Source of the DNA: Fennellomyces sp. T-0311
Lineage: Eukaryota > Mucoromycota > Mucoromycetes > Mucorales > Lichtheimiaceae
Assembly: GCA_025266875.1 (NCBI GenBank)
Contig: JALLLT010000003.1
Coordinates: forward strand, 992,001 to 1,056,000
Length of the DNA stretch: 64,000 bases
Direction of reading: 5' to 3'
Part shown: positions 1-12,068 of the stretch, piece by piece
Numbering within the stretch: the first letter of the stretch is position 1
Layout: every line of letters begins with the position of its first letter
Notes under the pieces: generated by a model
What the model was told of the DNA's origin: nothing
The model's input: the letters and a program-made list of their open reading frames with translations, nothing else
The model's database searches: none
Translations under genes and position numbers: made by a program

Positions 1-166
1 AATTGGCATTGCTGGGCCTGTTGTTGCAAGTTACGTGGAATCCTCCGAAAACGTAGAGCCATTCTTTTATTGTAAAATCATAGCGGGAGCAGGATACGGA
101 GCATGCGCCCTACTTTCATTGTTGCTTAAATTTAGACTTGAACGCAGACTTTTTGCAAAAATCTAA
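1..166 (+). CDS. MFS transporter, C-terminal end only (partial)
   Basis: The reading frame enters from the left edge and stops at TAA 164-166, giving the last 54 residues of a major facilitator transporter. It contains a Y-V-E-S motif, an EPFFYCKIIAG stretch and a final hydrophobic helix ending in a basic tail. The same arrangement is found at the C-terminus of the minus-strand MFS gene at 60674-62558, so the two are paralogues of the fungal monocarboxylate-transporter-like (SLC16-like) group. The substrate cannot be deduced. The gene is cut by the window edge, so nothing can be said about its start or introns. Confidence 0.75.
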   Translation, partial: IGIAGPVVASYVESSENVEPFFYCKIIAGAGYGACALLSLLLKFRLERRLFAKI

Positions 167-552
167 TAGAAAGTAAGGCTGACCGCTGTTGTACGTGTTA
201 TACACAATGTACATGGTGGGCATGACTCAATATACAGTCAAGCTTATGCACCATGTACGTCATTCTGAAGTCAAGGTTTTGTATGCAACATACAGTTAGT
301 TCGAAAGACGCAATTCATCCTGCTTTGATTCTGCCATGCAACATTGTGATCTCATTCATTGGACCATTGAGGACTCGGGATCTCGTACGTGGTTATGCGT
401 TCACAATGTCGTTCATGTTGAGCGGGGCTGTTATAAGCCGAGGCGACTTTTTTTGTCACGTTCTATAGAAACGCCCGAGACACTGATAACCCCTGTTGCT
501 ACGGAACTATCCATATGCCTTCCTTTCTCTTTTCACGAAAGTCTACGTAATA
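167..552. other. Intergenic region upstream of the acyltransferase gene
   Basis: No convincing coding sequence. Two short overlapping open frames (253-468 and 336-572) have no recognisable motifs and run into the next gene. The 5' region of the acyltransferase must lie here; no clear TATA box was identified. Confidence 0.5.
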
Positions 553-2088
553 ATGGCAATGTTGGAACATAGACTGTCCGGCATGGATAATTTCTTTCTA
601 CAGATCGAGCATCCGAGACGCTTGATGACTGTCAGCAGTTTATGGATTTTTGACGGCCCGCTTGTTTCCCGCGTTGTGTACGATGCAATCGATCAGCTCT
701 GTGAAGATTTCCCGCGGTATGCTTCGGTTCCCGCGCACGGATCACCAATGGAGACGGCAATTTGGAGTAATCCTATCGGGTGGCAGCCGCATATGAACGT
801 AGAGCACTATCGGCTAGGAAAGGCACCAGCTCCCGATACGCTCGAAAAATATGTCACTGATATGGTAAAGTAATCGTTTTTAACAAAGGCTTTATGCACA
901 CTGTATATAACCATGCACGATTTTCTGCAGTTGGCTCGTCCGTTCGATTATTCAAAACCATTATGGGAATTACACGCTATATCTGGACTGGAAGGAGAAA
1001 AATGTGCATTTCTTTGGAAGGCCCACCATTGTCTTGCTGATGGCCACGGATTCATTGAGAGCCTGTTGGAAATTACAAGCAGGTCTGGCAAAAAGAAGGC
1101 AATTCCTATTTCTGGACGTCGACGCATTGGTGCGAAGCGACCACTGAACGACATTCCAGAACAGATTTATTTCCTGCTTCCCTTCTGGTTTCGATGTCTA
1201 TTAAGCTGGTGCTGTCTCTGGGCTGCTCGAATACATGCATTATGGATCACACTTATGCATGATCTGTGGGTCAGTCTCTTATGCTTCTTACCCGCACGAC
1301 TGTCCCACCACGCTGATTTCTTTTACAACGGCCTGCAATCCTACAAGAAAGAAGTAGGGTGGTCAGACACCATCCGCCTTAAGGATGTACGTGCTGTGCG
1401 TCGAGCACTAGGAGGAACAGTTAACGACATAATGGTACTTGTAATTACCCGTTGTATCAAAGGATATCTCGAAGAAATTGGCTTACGAGATGACGACTTT
1501 GTGCGTTTGTTTGTTCCCATTTCACAACGCGACGTTGATGACCAAAGGTAAAATTTCGTTACTTTATCTATATATGCGTATCTGACTTTTTTATATTACC
1601 AAAGTTTTCAGAACGTGGTTAGTGGAACATGGGGCTGGTTTTCAATGAAAGATTTGGATACAAGCGAATTGCTGGCCCAAGTTCGATCAGAAATGCTTGC
1701 AGTCAAGACATCACAAGTTCCACGATTTATGTATCAGTTTTTCGTACAGACTTTACTCGATTACTTTCCCGGGCTGCTGATACCTTTTATGCCAACTGTC
1801 AATCGATTCGCAAATATTCCGCATGGTGTTTTCACAAATATGGTGGGCCCTACTCAACCAGTGGAATTTGGAGGCAAGGCAATCAGTCGCATTTATGTGC
1901 TACCGCCACAAAGTGGGAAAGGAAGTCTCGCTATTGGTCTTGTCTCGTACTGCGACCAAGTTAATATTGCAGTGTTGACGGATGCACATCCACGATATCC
2001 GCATGTCGCTGAAAGCATATGCAAAAGATTCGCTCCCGAGTTCAACCTGTTGATGCGAGAGGTCAATATGAAGACAACTCGCAAATGA
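553..2088 (+). CDS. WS/DGAT-type acyltransferase (wax ester synthase / diacylglycerol acyltransferase family)
   Basis: Predicted 470 aa from exons 553-864, 931-1547 and 1605-2088. The start MAMLEHRLSGMDNFF resembles the usual WS/DGAT start, in which a short basic stretch precedes L-S-G-x-D. The catalytic HHxxxDG motif is present as HHCLADG at about residues 136-142. An N-D-I-M motif follows near the end of exon 2, and an N-V-V-S-G segment begins exon 3. Two strongly hydrophobic stretches between the histidine motif and the ND motif suggest membrane attachment. The family transfers fatty acyl groups from acyl-CoA to fatty alcohols or diacylglycerol, making storage lipid at ER or lipid-droplet membranes. 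Length matches the family (about 450-500 aa). The third-exon acceptor was chosen at 1603-1604 because the more pyrimidine-rich AG at 1610-1611 breaks the frame. Substrate preference is unknown. Confidence 0.82.
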
Positions 2089-3222
2089 GTCGTTTTATGC
2101 GATGCGTAAATAAATATCTAGTATGTTACTTCCGCCGATATAATTTAAATAATTATGTGCGTTTTTTGGGGATGTATTTATATTCATTTTAGGAGATGCA
2201 AGACACTTGTTCATCCCGAGAAAGGTGGTTTAAACGTTCAAAAAGATATTGTGAATAGTATTATCACAGGATGCTTCGTATTATGTGTTCGAATTTAGCA
2301 ATTGAACTCTACTTCTTGGTATCAAACCAATAGTCTCAAAGTATATGCATTTGGAGGGTATGATATCGTGAACAATTTAATGTGTTTTAGTGTACTACGC
2401 AAAGTCAAAGAGATGATCGGGATCGGTGACGATCTAGGACCGATAAAGACAAGTTTGGTACATTTACCGCATATGCGTGATACTCTTTTTCTATCTCGTT
2501 CTGCCATGTGGAGAACCATTCTATAAATCCTTCCAGCCTTTTCCTTTACCTTTTTTTATCGAATTCTTGTTTACTACCACACAGACCTGTTTCAATTCAT
2601 AATATTTCTGTAAACTGTTGGGGATGCATGGGTAGATGAGATATTACTGTTGTTATTGCATGTAACGTAAATATTGCGGTACGAACAAGTTAGTCAACAC
2701 AACACCGTGGGTGCTATAAGTTATATGTTTCATTGAAGGTTTATTTGTTGTTCAATGAACGAGCTCTTATATAAAAGACTACACGTTCGATAAGACAATT
2801 CTAAAAATTTATGCAGACATTTCATTACAGGCGATTTCACGAAACAGAAAGCAAATAAAGTCGGAGTGATTCAATCGAAACTTTTTTTTAGTTATCTGCA
2901 CTTTGAACTTGTTCAGTTGTTTCTAAAATGGCTGTGTTGGGGTTCCCCAACTAAAGCTAGTTGTACTTTTTTTTGACCGCTCCGCATTGTCGATGTTGTC
3001 TGCATCCTGTATTCGTGCCGTCATGTGTCCGCATTGGATTGATAGACAGGCACCCCCAAAGGGCGCCCTTACATACGTAGATAGAATAGTACCTGATAAC
3101 CATAAATACAAAAAAAAACTCTCTTTGCTACGCCTAAACTTCCTTCTCTTTCTTTTGTTTCAGTCTTTTTTCCTTATTTTCATACGCTCTCGGCTTTTTG
3201 TTCTTTTCCATTCAACCGAATT
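2089..3222. other. Intergenic, no gene seen
   Basis: AT-rich spacer of about 1.1 kb. Short open frames at 2302-2526 (plus) and 2322-2519 (minus) overlap each other on opposite strands and show no family features. A pyrimidine-rich stretch at 3120-3200 probably forms the leader of the next gene. Confidence 0.5.
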
Positions 3223-3702
3223 ATGGCTGCGCCTACTTTTGCCGAACAAGATCCTACATATATGTTGACGAAAACCGGGGATTGGAATGAAAGTAATCGT
3301 TTGGCAGACGAGTATTTCGCGTGGCGAGCTTTTCAAGTACAACGCAAGCGACATCTGGCAGCAGGCTGCACTATCATGCCAGTCAAAAAATTTTATATTG
3401 AGCAAGATAGCGATGATGGCATCAGTTCAATTTCGGATACACCCGATGAAGAAGACAGTGCTGACGAGGACTCTTTTGATCCGTTACTCACACCGACTGC
3501 ATCATCATCTTTGCCAACAATAACAAAGTCATCGACCGATTCCCGCTTTTCGGTTGTTCCAATGACAGAATTCACTATCGTTCAAATTCCAAATGCCAAG
3601 GCTGATACCAATTCATCGTCAAACAAGAGCCATTTGCGCCGCTGTAACACTAGATGCTATTCCGGTTTGGACAAATGGTTCGCATCTAACTCACATGTCT
3701 AA
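3223..3702 (+). CDS. Orphan acidic protein, 159 aa
   Basis: A single uninterrupted frame starts at the ATG that follows a long pyrimidine-rich leader, a promoter style shared by other genes in this window. The N-terminal 60 residues look folded (W-N-E-S-N-R-L-A-D-E-Y-F-A-W-R around residues 21-35). Next comes an acidic, serine-rich stretch at about residues 62-87 with repeated D and E. The tail is polar and T/S-rich, with several cysteines and a W near the end. There is no signal peptide and no membrane helix. An AATAAATAA element about 80 bp past the stop could serve for polyadenylation. I do not recognise the family. Codon quality and the promoter context make it more likely real than chance. 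Confidence 0.55.
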   Translation: MAAPTFAEQDPTYMLTKTGDWNESNRLADEYFAWRAFQVQRKRHLAAGCTIMPVKKFYIEQDSDDGISSISDTPDEEDSADEDSFDPLLTPTASSSLPTITKSSTDSRFSVVPMTEFTIVQIPNAKADTNSSSNKSHLRRCNTRCYSGLDKWFASNSHV

Positions 3703-5227
3703 GCATTTCGTTTGGTAAGGGATATGTAATATGTCAGGCTATTGCATTTTTACTTGCAGCTTTGTAACATACAGAAAAAAAAATAAATAAGTATATACTT
3801 TTCTTTTAAACAACAATGGTTGTGTTCAATGCACTTTCTAGACTCTGATTATTGTAGGCTAGACCAGGAATTTTACGGCTTTATTCCATTTTGGTTAATT
3901 TGAAAACACCTCGTCATTGTTTGCTTTTGTGCTTGAATGCAATTCGGACACCCATGCATACAACGGAAGGTTATCTATACATAAGAAGAAAAGACAGATA
4001 CCATTATATGTACCTTGAAGATTCTCTTTTAGAAATTGGGTATCATCGCAAGATTATCCTTTGTGAACCAGGCCTTTGATCATGTGGTGGCGATCTTTTT
4101 GCTTATCGTCGGTACCACAGAACCCTTTTGCCCATAGCTTCTGCATTACTTGAATGAACTTCTATAGAGATTGGACACATACTAAAAAGTTTCGATTGTA
4201 ATCCAACTATTTCACCGCTTGTTCAAGTCTAAGCAATATAATACTTATCGTACGTACGATGAAGATGGAGTTATGATATATTACATGGATATATCTGTGG
4301 TTTATACCCAATAGTTCTCAATTACCGTGGGAAAAGCATTTTTTTTTATTGAATGGCCAAGTGGTGAGTCAAAAAGCAGCTCGCTTATTATCGCATTCAA
4401 AGGAGTACCTCGGCTATACGCTTATGTGTAGATAAAAACGCACCGGAAAAATACTAAAAGGAAGCCTCGAGTGGTGGTCCAGATCTTCGTGCTTTTTCAG
4501 TTGTGCATAGGCGTTTCGTGGAAACTCGTGGCGCAGCATGTATACCAGCATTCTCGTACCATGAGATCCCACCCTGTAAAATCACGTAATAGCGCTTTGC
4601 TACTTTAATCTATTCTTGATAACAAGCCTATTTTTCGTATACTGCTGTACACATACTTGATTAACTGTAAAAACAATTACGTAGCTAAACTTTAAGCAAG
4701 ATTAACACGTTGAAGTGCTTCACGCAGTACGTGCCAAGTCGTGGTATCACACTTCCAGTGCCTTCATGTAATGGTCAGAACGCATACATATTGACCAACT
4801 GTCACTTTATATAATCGGTTAGATTCACACCATCAGAAGAGTAACACAAATGGTTTTAGATTTTTTCTATACATTTTTATAACCCAGTATTAGAATGTGC
4901 GCAAGTGCGGTAGCCCTTAATACCTGAAAAGACCATCGAGCAACAAAGTGCAGCGAAGGTAGAGAAAGTACTGTTCTTTTCAGCCTATGCATCTGTGCAC
5001 ATATAGATCACAACATTGGCACAAAACTAACGGTCATTATGGTACATTCCTTATTTAAGATGAGCTGTACCCGTACGACAAGGGTTTAAACCTAGTTATC
5101 TACTGTAATATTACCTTTCTACGAATGCGAAATCAATTTACTATGAATTTAAACGAGGTACATACTAAGAATATGGACTCAACTCCAAACGCATCGTGAA
5201 CCGATAAAAGGCGCTCAGTGGAAAGTA
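3703..5227. other. Intergenic, no gene seen
   Basis: AT-rich spacer of about 1.5 kb. Only a chance-length open frame at 3891-4079 was noted. No tRNA-like T-arm, no simple-sequence tract of note and no transposon ends were recognised. Confidence 0.45.
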
Positions 5228-5914
5228 ATGGATTTCGTCCATTGCAAAATATTCGCATACTATCAATTTGTGTTCTTAAAGCACCCAGTACCGTTAGTTG
5301 AACCACTTCAAGACATTTTACTGGCAGCAGCTCAGCAGCTTTCAAAAGCACGGATTCGAGCCACTGGGTACAAGTGCATTGGATGAAATGAAAATCGAAT
5401 CTGATAAAGATTTAGCGCAGCAAGTCAAGGATTTACAGAGACTTATTCAGGCAATGGAGCTTTTGTTCCAAGCACACTACATGGACAAACAAGTGTTTTA
5501 TTCAGTAATCTTAAATGGCCTTGACTCACTGACGCTGGACCAAGAAAAAGTATCGAGTTCCTTAGCTGTCATCCAAGTTTAAGCTCGGTCATAGACGACG
5601 ACGCTCTGCGAGCGAGGCAACTGTCTTTAAGAAGAGAGAAAACTTATACCCAAATACCAATTGGTCACGTGTCTCAGAAAGAAGAAAGTAACACTTGCTG
5701 CCGATATATCTATCGGCTGAATAGAATACACAAGGATGCTCGGCTCTTCTCTCCATATATTAATTGCGAGCAATATATACACAAGCTGCAGGACGCATGT
5801 TACAGTGCCATCAATTTAATTAAACTGGGAGCCCTTTATCTTTCGGCTAGTCAGTATCCGGTCAGAGCCTTTAATCACAGTTCGTCGTTCAAGCGCTATA
5901 TACGAATCGAGTGA
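5228..5914 (+). pseudogene. Broken coding segments of unknown family
   Basis: Three adjacent segments in different frames read like protein. 5228-5370 contains HPVPLVEPLQDILLAAAQQL. 5384-5582 has a leucine-rich helical stretch including DLAQQVKDLQRL. About 5560-5914 contains DDDALRARQLSLRREKTYTQ and a cysteine/tyrosine-rich part. I could not connect them with GT-AG introns in a consistent phase, since the 5371-5420 candidate intron leaves the wrong frame. It is either a gene interrupted by frameshifts or a gene whose exons I have misplaced. There is no functional assignment. The intact mitochondrial gene starts about 180 bp downstream, so a promoter for it must lie inside or just after this segment. 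Confidence 0.3.
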
Positions 5915-6093
5915 TGTGGTGATAAATTGGTGGCTTTAAGAAAGGACCACATGTTGCCGATTAACGAAGGAATGTCAACGAGTTCAAGGACGAGAAAAGC
6001 GTGGTGGGCAAAAATTTTGACGTCACAATATTTTTGGAATACGAGGGCTTGAAGGAATTTCGTGGAGTTGCTGCAAATACCAACACTATCGCC

Positions 6094-6808
6094 ATGGCCT
6101 CTCGCTTCCTTTCTACGACTCGCCTGGTGCGGGCACCTTTGACTCGCCAAATCGCTCGCCGCAATTACGCGTCTGATGCCAAAGAAGCTGGCCCGAAGTT
6201 TGCCGATGAGAGTGAGTTTTGTTTTTTTTACATGAATCCACCACAAACACGTCCTTGTACGACGCTAACCATTATCATAAACTAGCATTCAACGGCAACA
6301 TTTGGAGAAACACTGCTATCGCTGTCATTGCTGGTGTTGTTATCTACCGTGTTGATCAGCATTTGACCAAGTCTGGAGATGTAATAGACAAAAGTAACTC
6401 ATTCCATTCCGAGTACATTAACAGAATTCGATATTTTAGGAAAAGCATCCTTTCACCAAGTGGATTGAATACCATATGGAATCTTCGGAGGATATGGACA
6501 AGTTGAACCAGCAAAAGCTCGATGAAGCTTCCAAGCTGGCGGAATACAGGTAATGCAAAAGAAGGAATGAAAGAGGAGGAACGCAGTTTTTTGTTTAACA
6601 CATGGTTCGATCCAAAGACTTATTGCCCAAGATGCTCAGCGCGCCCCTATCTATCGCCTGAGAAACCCAGAGTAAGTTATTATTGGGAACATTTAGAGTT
6701 CTCACTTTTAATAACGTTATGTTTAGATCCTTCGAACGTGCCAGTCCTCGTGGCCTTGTTACTGGTCAACAATGCGACTTGTCTGACCTCAAGGTTCGGT
6801 CTGATTAG
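6094..6808 (+). CDS. Small mitochondrial inner-membrane protein, probable fungal complex I accessory subunit (17.8 kDa/NUXM type)
   Basis: Predicted 152 aa from five exons: 6094-6211, 6286-6380, 6440-6549, 6618-6671 and 6727-6808. The first 30 residues form a typical mitochondrial presequence rich in R, S and T and lacking acids, with a likely cleavage near R-R-N-Y-A. One hydrophobic helix follows at about residues 47-62. The C-terminal half is hydrophilic and carries R-N-P-E-S-F-E-R-A-S-P and a D-L-S-D motif, which resemble the fungal 17.8 kDa subunit of NADH:ubiquinone oxidoreductase as I remember it. If so, it is a structural accessory subunit of respiratory complex I. All four introns are 58-74 nt, GT-AG, and keep phase exactly. 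The mitochondrial location is much surer than the exact subunit identity. Confidence 0.7.
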
Positions 6809-8243
6809 ATTACCTTAGACCCATAAAAGCCAAATAAAAACAACAGCCGTCATGTAATATGGAGATAGTGATGATCGGGCAGTGGTTGTATCAGGAATTG
6901 CAGGTAGCGAGGCCTTGGATAATGCAGCGAGAAGTTTCGCTGATTCAATAACCACACAATTGGGTTCGCTGATGGATAGGTTATAACTCGTTTTTTCTTG
7001 TACGACACTGCTCAAGATGGTTAAATATCTGGGTGGTTCGATATGACATCTTGGCAATACTTACTACCTTATCGAGCGATAGCTGTAATACATTGTGTGT
7101 AGAATTAACTGCTTTCCCACCGATTATACTTTTTCGCAAAAAAATGTAAAAAAAGACCATTTGGTCCATTTAAAAAGTAGTCTTGCGTGAGCTTTCTGTA
7201 GGTGAAGACTCTTGGCAGGAGATTGATTTTTGCCAGGAAACACGTTTGTCTGAAGCGGGAGACAAATAGCAAATGCATGCACGAGTATTCCAGCTGAACA
7301 CAAGCATACTTAGCTTGTGGCGCAACGACTCGGTGTCTTGGTAACAGCTTTTTCTTAATCAAGACTGGACGGAAAAATGGGAGGTTAAAAAGATCTCACA
7401 AAAGCGGTGCAACTTTATTTGCAAAAAAGAGCATGATATCGAAACATGCTAGCATTGAAGCGGCGCAAGGCACCTGCTTGTTTCGTTGGTGTGGAACGGT
7501 TCAACAGCTGTTACCACGTATCCATGACAACGTACAGAGCTTAAGGAGCAAGTGGCAAATTTCATAACTCGCCACAGATGATTATGTGGTGCTTATTTTA
7601 GTGCCAAACTTACTTCATAAAAGTCTCAGATGAGAAGATGGTAAGGAATATTCCAGGGGGGAAGATGTGCCAACGCCTGTCGCCCCCTTATATTTTTAAA
7701 TAGAGACGACATTCTACCGACTAACGTTGACAAAATATAAGGCATACACGTCTTGTCGGCTCTTTAATAGAACGCAGCGAACACGAGGACAATCGGCTAT
7801 ATGGTCGTGGCGCGAACAAAGGGATCGACCGTGGCTTTCAGTGAGGGCAAAAATAGATACCGCAAATCCACAAATGTAACATTGAATTAGCCGGGAATAA
7901 CTCCGCGTAACTGAAAAGGGCTTGAATAGGCAATGACATCTGCTTCGTGTAGCATTGGACCTTACTTTGGTCCGCCAGTCATGTTCTCCCGATTCTTTAA
8001 CTTTAATTTACAAAAAAAAATTATCTATTAAGGTGTGTTATTTTCCAGTTCCTTTAAAACTGCCCTCTTTAGCTTTCTGGAAGCCTGCCTTCCCACGTCC
8101 CACTCTTTTCTATATACCCCAGTTACTTTCTCTCCTTCACGGATACGTACTTTGACGTACATCTCCCATTCCTCTCCCTTCAACTAAACGTATATACCGC
8201 ACTCCCGCTCGTTCTTAATTACTTTTACCCGAGGAAAAGAAAA
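6809..8243. other. Intergenic and promoter region of the first aspartyl protease
   Basis: No gene recognised over about 1.4 kb. Minus-strand frames at 6815-7362 are short and without motifs. The last 150 bp are pyrimidine-rich, with TATA-like TATATACC at 8111-8118 and again near 8191-8198. They lead into the ATG at 8244 and probably hold the core promoter. Confidence 0.45.
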
Positions 8244-9828
8244 ATGCATCTCGCTGGTATTGCCTCTGCAGCTCTTATATCATTCGCGTTGTACACCGAT
8301 GCAGCAGTCGTGCCTCAGGACTCTGGCATCGTTCGACTTCCCTTGGTTCGCAATGGAGCCGGTCAGCTTGCTCAGCTTAAACACATGGATTCGCTACCAC
8401 TCGATAAGCGCGCTGACACGGCTCCACTGTACAACGCCCTCGGACGAGAGTACATGATTGAGGTCGGTATCGGCACACCTGCACAAAAGTTCAACTTGAC
8501 GCTAGATACCGGAAGGTAAATGCAATAGAAATTATATAACCTTACTTTATTGTCTAGTTTGAACACATTATTAAAAATATCTATACAGTGCAGAACTGTG
8601 GGTGCCATCTACCGAATGCCCGGTAAAGACCTGTCCATACGGACGTTTCGATCCCAGCAAATCTGCGACATACGAAGCTTCCATCCAGGCATTCGCAATC
8701 GAATACGGTGTCGGCAGCGCCAACGGCACATACGGCGCAGATACTGTTACTGTTGGTACAGCCAAGGTCGAGAAGCAAAAGATTGCTCTTGCAAAGGACA
8801 CCAAAAACATTCTCGGCATTGTATCGAGCGGCGAGCAATCGAACGGTATTCTCGGCTTGGGTTTCCCCGGCTTGAACTCTGCACGCGGCTCGTCCGACGA
8901 CATTCCTCTTCCCTTTAACCTCGCTGGAAAGCTCGCCGACCCAGTCTTTTCTATCTTCCTCAACTCCCATTTCTCGTACGGCATGTCCGGCGAAATCATG
9001 TTTGGTGGCATCGACGCAGCCAAGTACACCGGCACTCTCTCGTATGTTCCTGTTGTTTCGTACGACCTGAGCAGCTACATGGTCGCGCCTAATGTTGGTG
9101 CGAACGGCAAAAGGGCGGGCGAATATCTCTACTGGTCTGTTCCCGGTCAAGGTGTCAAGGCTGGTACATACAGCAAGTCGCTTGACTCTGTACAGGCACT
9201 TATTCTCGACACCGGCACCACTCTCACCATGATCCCCAAGACCTATGCTGAGGGTATTCTCAATGCCGTTGCTGGCTCGTCCAAGTACTCTTGGGACGTC
9301 GTCAATGGTGTGTATCGTATCGATTGTACGTTAGCTAGTAGCAGCGCAACTGTCGAGTTCCAGATCAGCACAGCGACTGACAGCGCGTCCACAACGCCCG
9401 TCACCATCTCCACGCCAATGAATCAGCTCATTATCCCCTTGGACACCGATTACCTCGAGACCGCCAAATCGTGCATGTTCGGCATTACGCAATCCAGTAA
9501 CTCATTGACAGCTGGCGAAAACTGGATCATTGGTGAAGCGTCCTTGCGCTCAATGTACTCGGTATACGATATGAAGAACAACCGCGTGGGCCTGGCTCCT
9601 GTGAATCTCGACGGTGCTGGCAAGTCCAGTCCCGCTAGCTCCACGGATAGTGACAAGACCTCAGACACTACCTCCACCACCCAGCAGGCCAATGACAAGA
9701 AGGCCGACAAGGATGACGCTGACAGCTCTTCGTCCAAGTCCGAGGACGAGTCAGCGGCAGCAGCCCGCTACGTTAACCTTGCGGCGGGTGCTGTCGCCTC
9801 TGCTCTGGCTTCTTACTGGCTCATGTAA
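8244..9828 (+). CDS. Secreted GPI-type aspartyl protease 1 (pepsin family A1, yapsin-like)
   Basis: Predicted 503 aa from exons 8244-8515 and 8589-9828. It is an acid endopeptidase of the pepsin fold. An N-terminal signal peptide ends near residue 20. A propeptide follows with a Kex2-like KR at about residues 54-55. The first catalytic aspartate lies in DTGS (D88) and the second in DTGTT (D298). The flap-region motif Y-G-x-G-S-A-N-G and the glycine-rich G-I-L-G-L-G-F-P are present. After the enzyme domain comes a Ser/Thr/Asp/Lys-rich linker and a hydrophobic C-terminus ending SYWLM, typical of a GPI-anchor signal. It is therefore probably attached to the plasma membrane or wall. The 73-nt intron splits the serine codon of DTGS. 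Two paralogues follow in tandem. Confidence 0.93.
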
Positions 9829-10267
9829 CAACACACTAATGTATCACCACTCTATTATATTCTTATATAAAGTTCTGCGCTATGCAGAATCCTCCTGTAA
9901 CTCGAATAATTTCAAAAGTGAAACCCGAATAGAAAATCCAGGGGGTTAACGCGGGTCTCAGTCCGCTTTGCCATTCGTGATCCTGCGTCTTGCCGTCACT
10001 TGGTACACTGCTGCATAACGTAATCGGTGTGAGAATTTTGCCCGTGCAACCGATAAATAGACAAACCATCCAAGAATAGGAGTACGAGGCATGACACTCG
10101 CAACATGATGCCGCTACTGCGCTCTCGTACAGACTGGGGTGTCAAAATGGTCTCGGACGTATACAAATCGCAATAAAAAGCTGGTCTTTGTTTCGTTTGC
10201 TCCTGTTTTTTCCTTCTGCAACAAACAATATTTTGTGCTTGCCAATCCCTTTTCTTTGTTACACAAC
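9829..10267. other. Spacer between proteases 1 and 2
   Basis: About 440 bp without a gene. It should hold the terminator of protease 1 and the promoter of protease 2. A pyrimidine-rich leader precedes the ATG at 10268. No clear TATA box; AT-rich short elements occur near 10157-10180. Confidence 0.4.
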
Positions 10268-11864
10268 ATGCTGCTGTCGATCACGACGTCTTTCATGCTC
10301 ATAACGGCTGCCGTTGCTACCTCGGCAGATGACCCTCAGCTTCTGCGTCTTCCGCTCATCCGAAACCCGCACAGCAGTGATGTATTGGCAGCCGCTCGAC
10401 GAAAGCACGGCCGGATCATCAGCAAACGAGACCCATTCCACACAAAGCTCTACAACGACCAAGGATCGCAATACCTTGTTCAAGTTGGCATCGGCACTCC
10501 ACCTCAAAACTTCACCGTGACACTTGACACTGGAAGGTACGCAAAACAAAAATAGTAATATTAGCAATGGGAATCGACAAAGTAATCTAAACAATTATTT
10601 TTGTTTGTATATACAAAATAGTGCAGATCTTTGGGTTCCTTCGAGCAAATGTCCACAAAGCGAATGTCCGTACGGAGGATTCCAGGAATCGGCATCATCA
10701 ACGTTCAACGGCAATGGAGAGAACTTTGGCATTCAATACGGCATCGGCAGCGTCAACGGCACGTACGCCAAGGATACAGTCACCGTCGCCGGGGCCAGTG
10801 TTCCCGATCAACAATTTGGACTGGCGAGGACGACCGAGGATATCCTCACAACGCCTACCACAGTGGGCGGTAGCGGTGGTGACGCGTCCAAGCCCAACAA
10901 CCGCTCGAGCGTCGCCGCAAACGGTATCCTTGGCTTAGGCTATCCGCAACTCACCGCGGCCACCACACAAGGCGAACAGGCGTACAACCCATTCGTCTTC
11001 AATCTTGTTGAAAAGAAAGTGATCAAAGATCCCGTGTTTTCGGTGTACATGAACAGTGCCGACAAGACGGGCTGGGCGGGTGAAATCATTTTCGGTGGCG
11101 CGGACAAGTCCAAATATTCCGGTGATCTGCAGTATCTGCCCGTAGCCCAACTTACAACCCAACAGCAGCCTCTCGGTGGCATTGGCGGTGACACAGACAG
11201 CCAGCAGCAGCGAGAAGGCTACTACTACTGGATGGTTTACGGCCAAGGCATTGCGGTGAAAACACAAACGGGCCAAACAAAGGACTTTGACCTGCAGTCA
11301 ACAGGTGCATTTATCCTCGACACTGGCACCACGCTCACATACATGCCCACGCGCATGGCCATTGAAATTGCCAACGAAATTGCAGGCGAAAATGGGTATC
11401 AACTTGATCGACAGTCTGGTGTTTTGATCGTGGACTGCAGCACAGCACAGTCAACTGCAGAAGTCCAACTCAAAATGTCCCAATCGAGCAGTGCATCCCG
11501 ATCGCCTGTCATACTGAGCGTCCCTGCGTCGGAATTGGTCATCCCACTCGATAGCAACTCGCCCGACACTGCGTCAGCTTGCATGTTCGGCATCGCACCC
11601 CTTGGCACTTCGGGTGGTGGACTGGGCTCGAACATGTTTTTGGTCGGTGACTCAATGCTGCGCAGCGCATACCTCGTCTTTGATATGGGCCAGAATCGAG
11701 TTGGTATTGCTGCTGCTAATGGCGTTGCTGGAAGTGTCAATGGCGTCAATTCGTCAGATTCTGAAGGTTTCAAGGATTCCGGTTCAGTCATTGATCCAAT
11801 CAGTTTCACAAGCTTTATGGCTGCTTTCTTTGTGTTCTTTGCTGTTAAGTGGTTGACTCTCTAA
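10268..11864 (+). CDS. Secreted GPI-type aspartyl protease 2
   Basis: Predicted 503 aa from exons 10268-10536 and 10622-11864. Layout is the same as its upstream neighbour: signal peptide (about residues 1-20), propeptide with a KR site, then the bilobal pepsin domain with catalytic D87 (DTGS) and D323 (DTGTT). The region between the two lobes carries additional glycine/glutamine-rich insertions, including G-G-S-G-G-D at about 11 kb and a Q-rich loop, that protease 1 lacks. Protease 1 has a longer C-terminal linker instead. The C-terminus is a hydrophobic tail ending VKWLTL after a short S/G-rich spacer, consistent with GPI anchoring. The 85-nt intron again interrupts the serine codon of the first active-site motif, showing that the copies share an ancestor. 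Substrates may be cell-surface proproteins or external protein; this is inference. Confidence 0.93.
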
Positions 11865-12068
11865 AGTACTGTAGCATATCCCTTTGTATTAGTAGCTAGT
11901 TCTTCATTGCTTTTCCTCTCCAATTACCCCTATGTAATAATAAAAGTATCTCCTTGCGAATATGAACCCATGTTATTGTAATAGCTAGTAAACCCCCATG
12001 ATATATGTGAAAACCCTATCTTTGCGAAGGAATATATACATTCATGTTTTTCTTTGTAGTTCCTACTT

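Noticed and set aside
8571..9150. Long minus-strand frames opposite the first aspartyl protease
   Set aside because: Shadow frames created by the codon bias of the protease gene; no independent motif or promoter.
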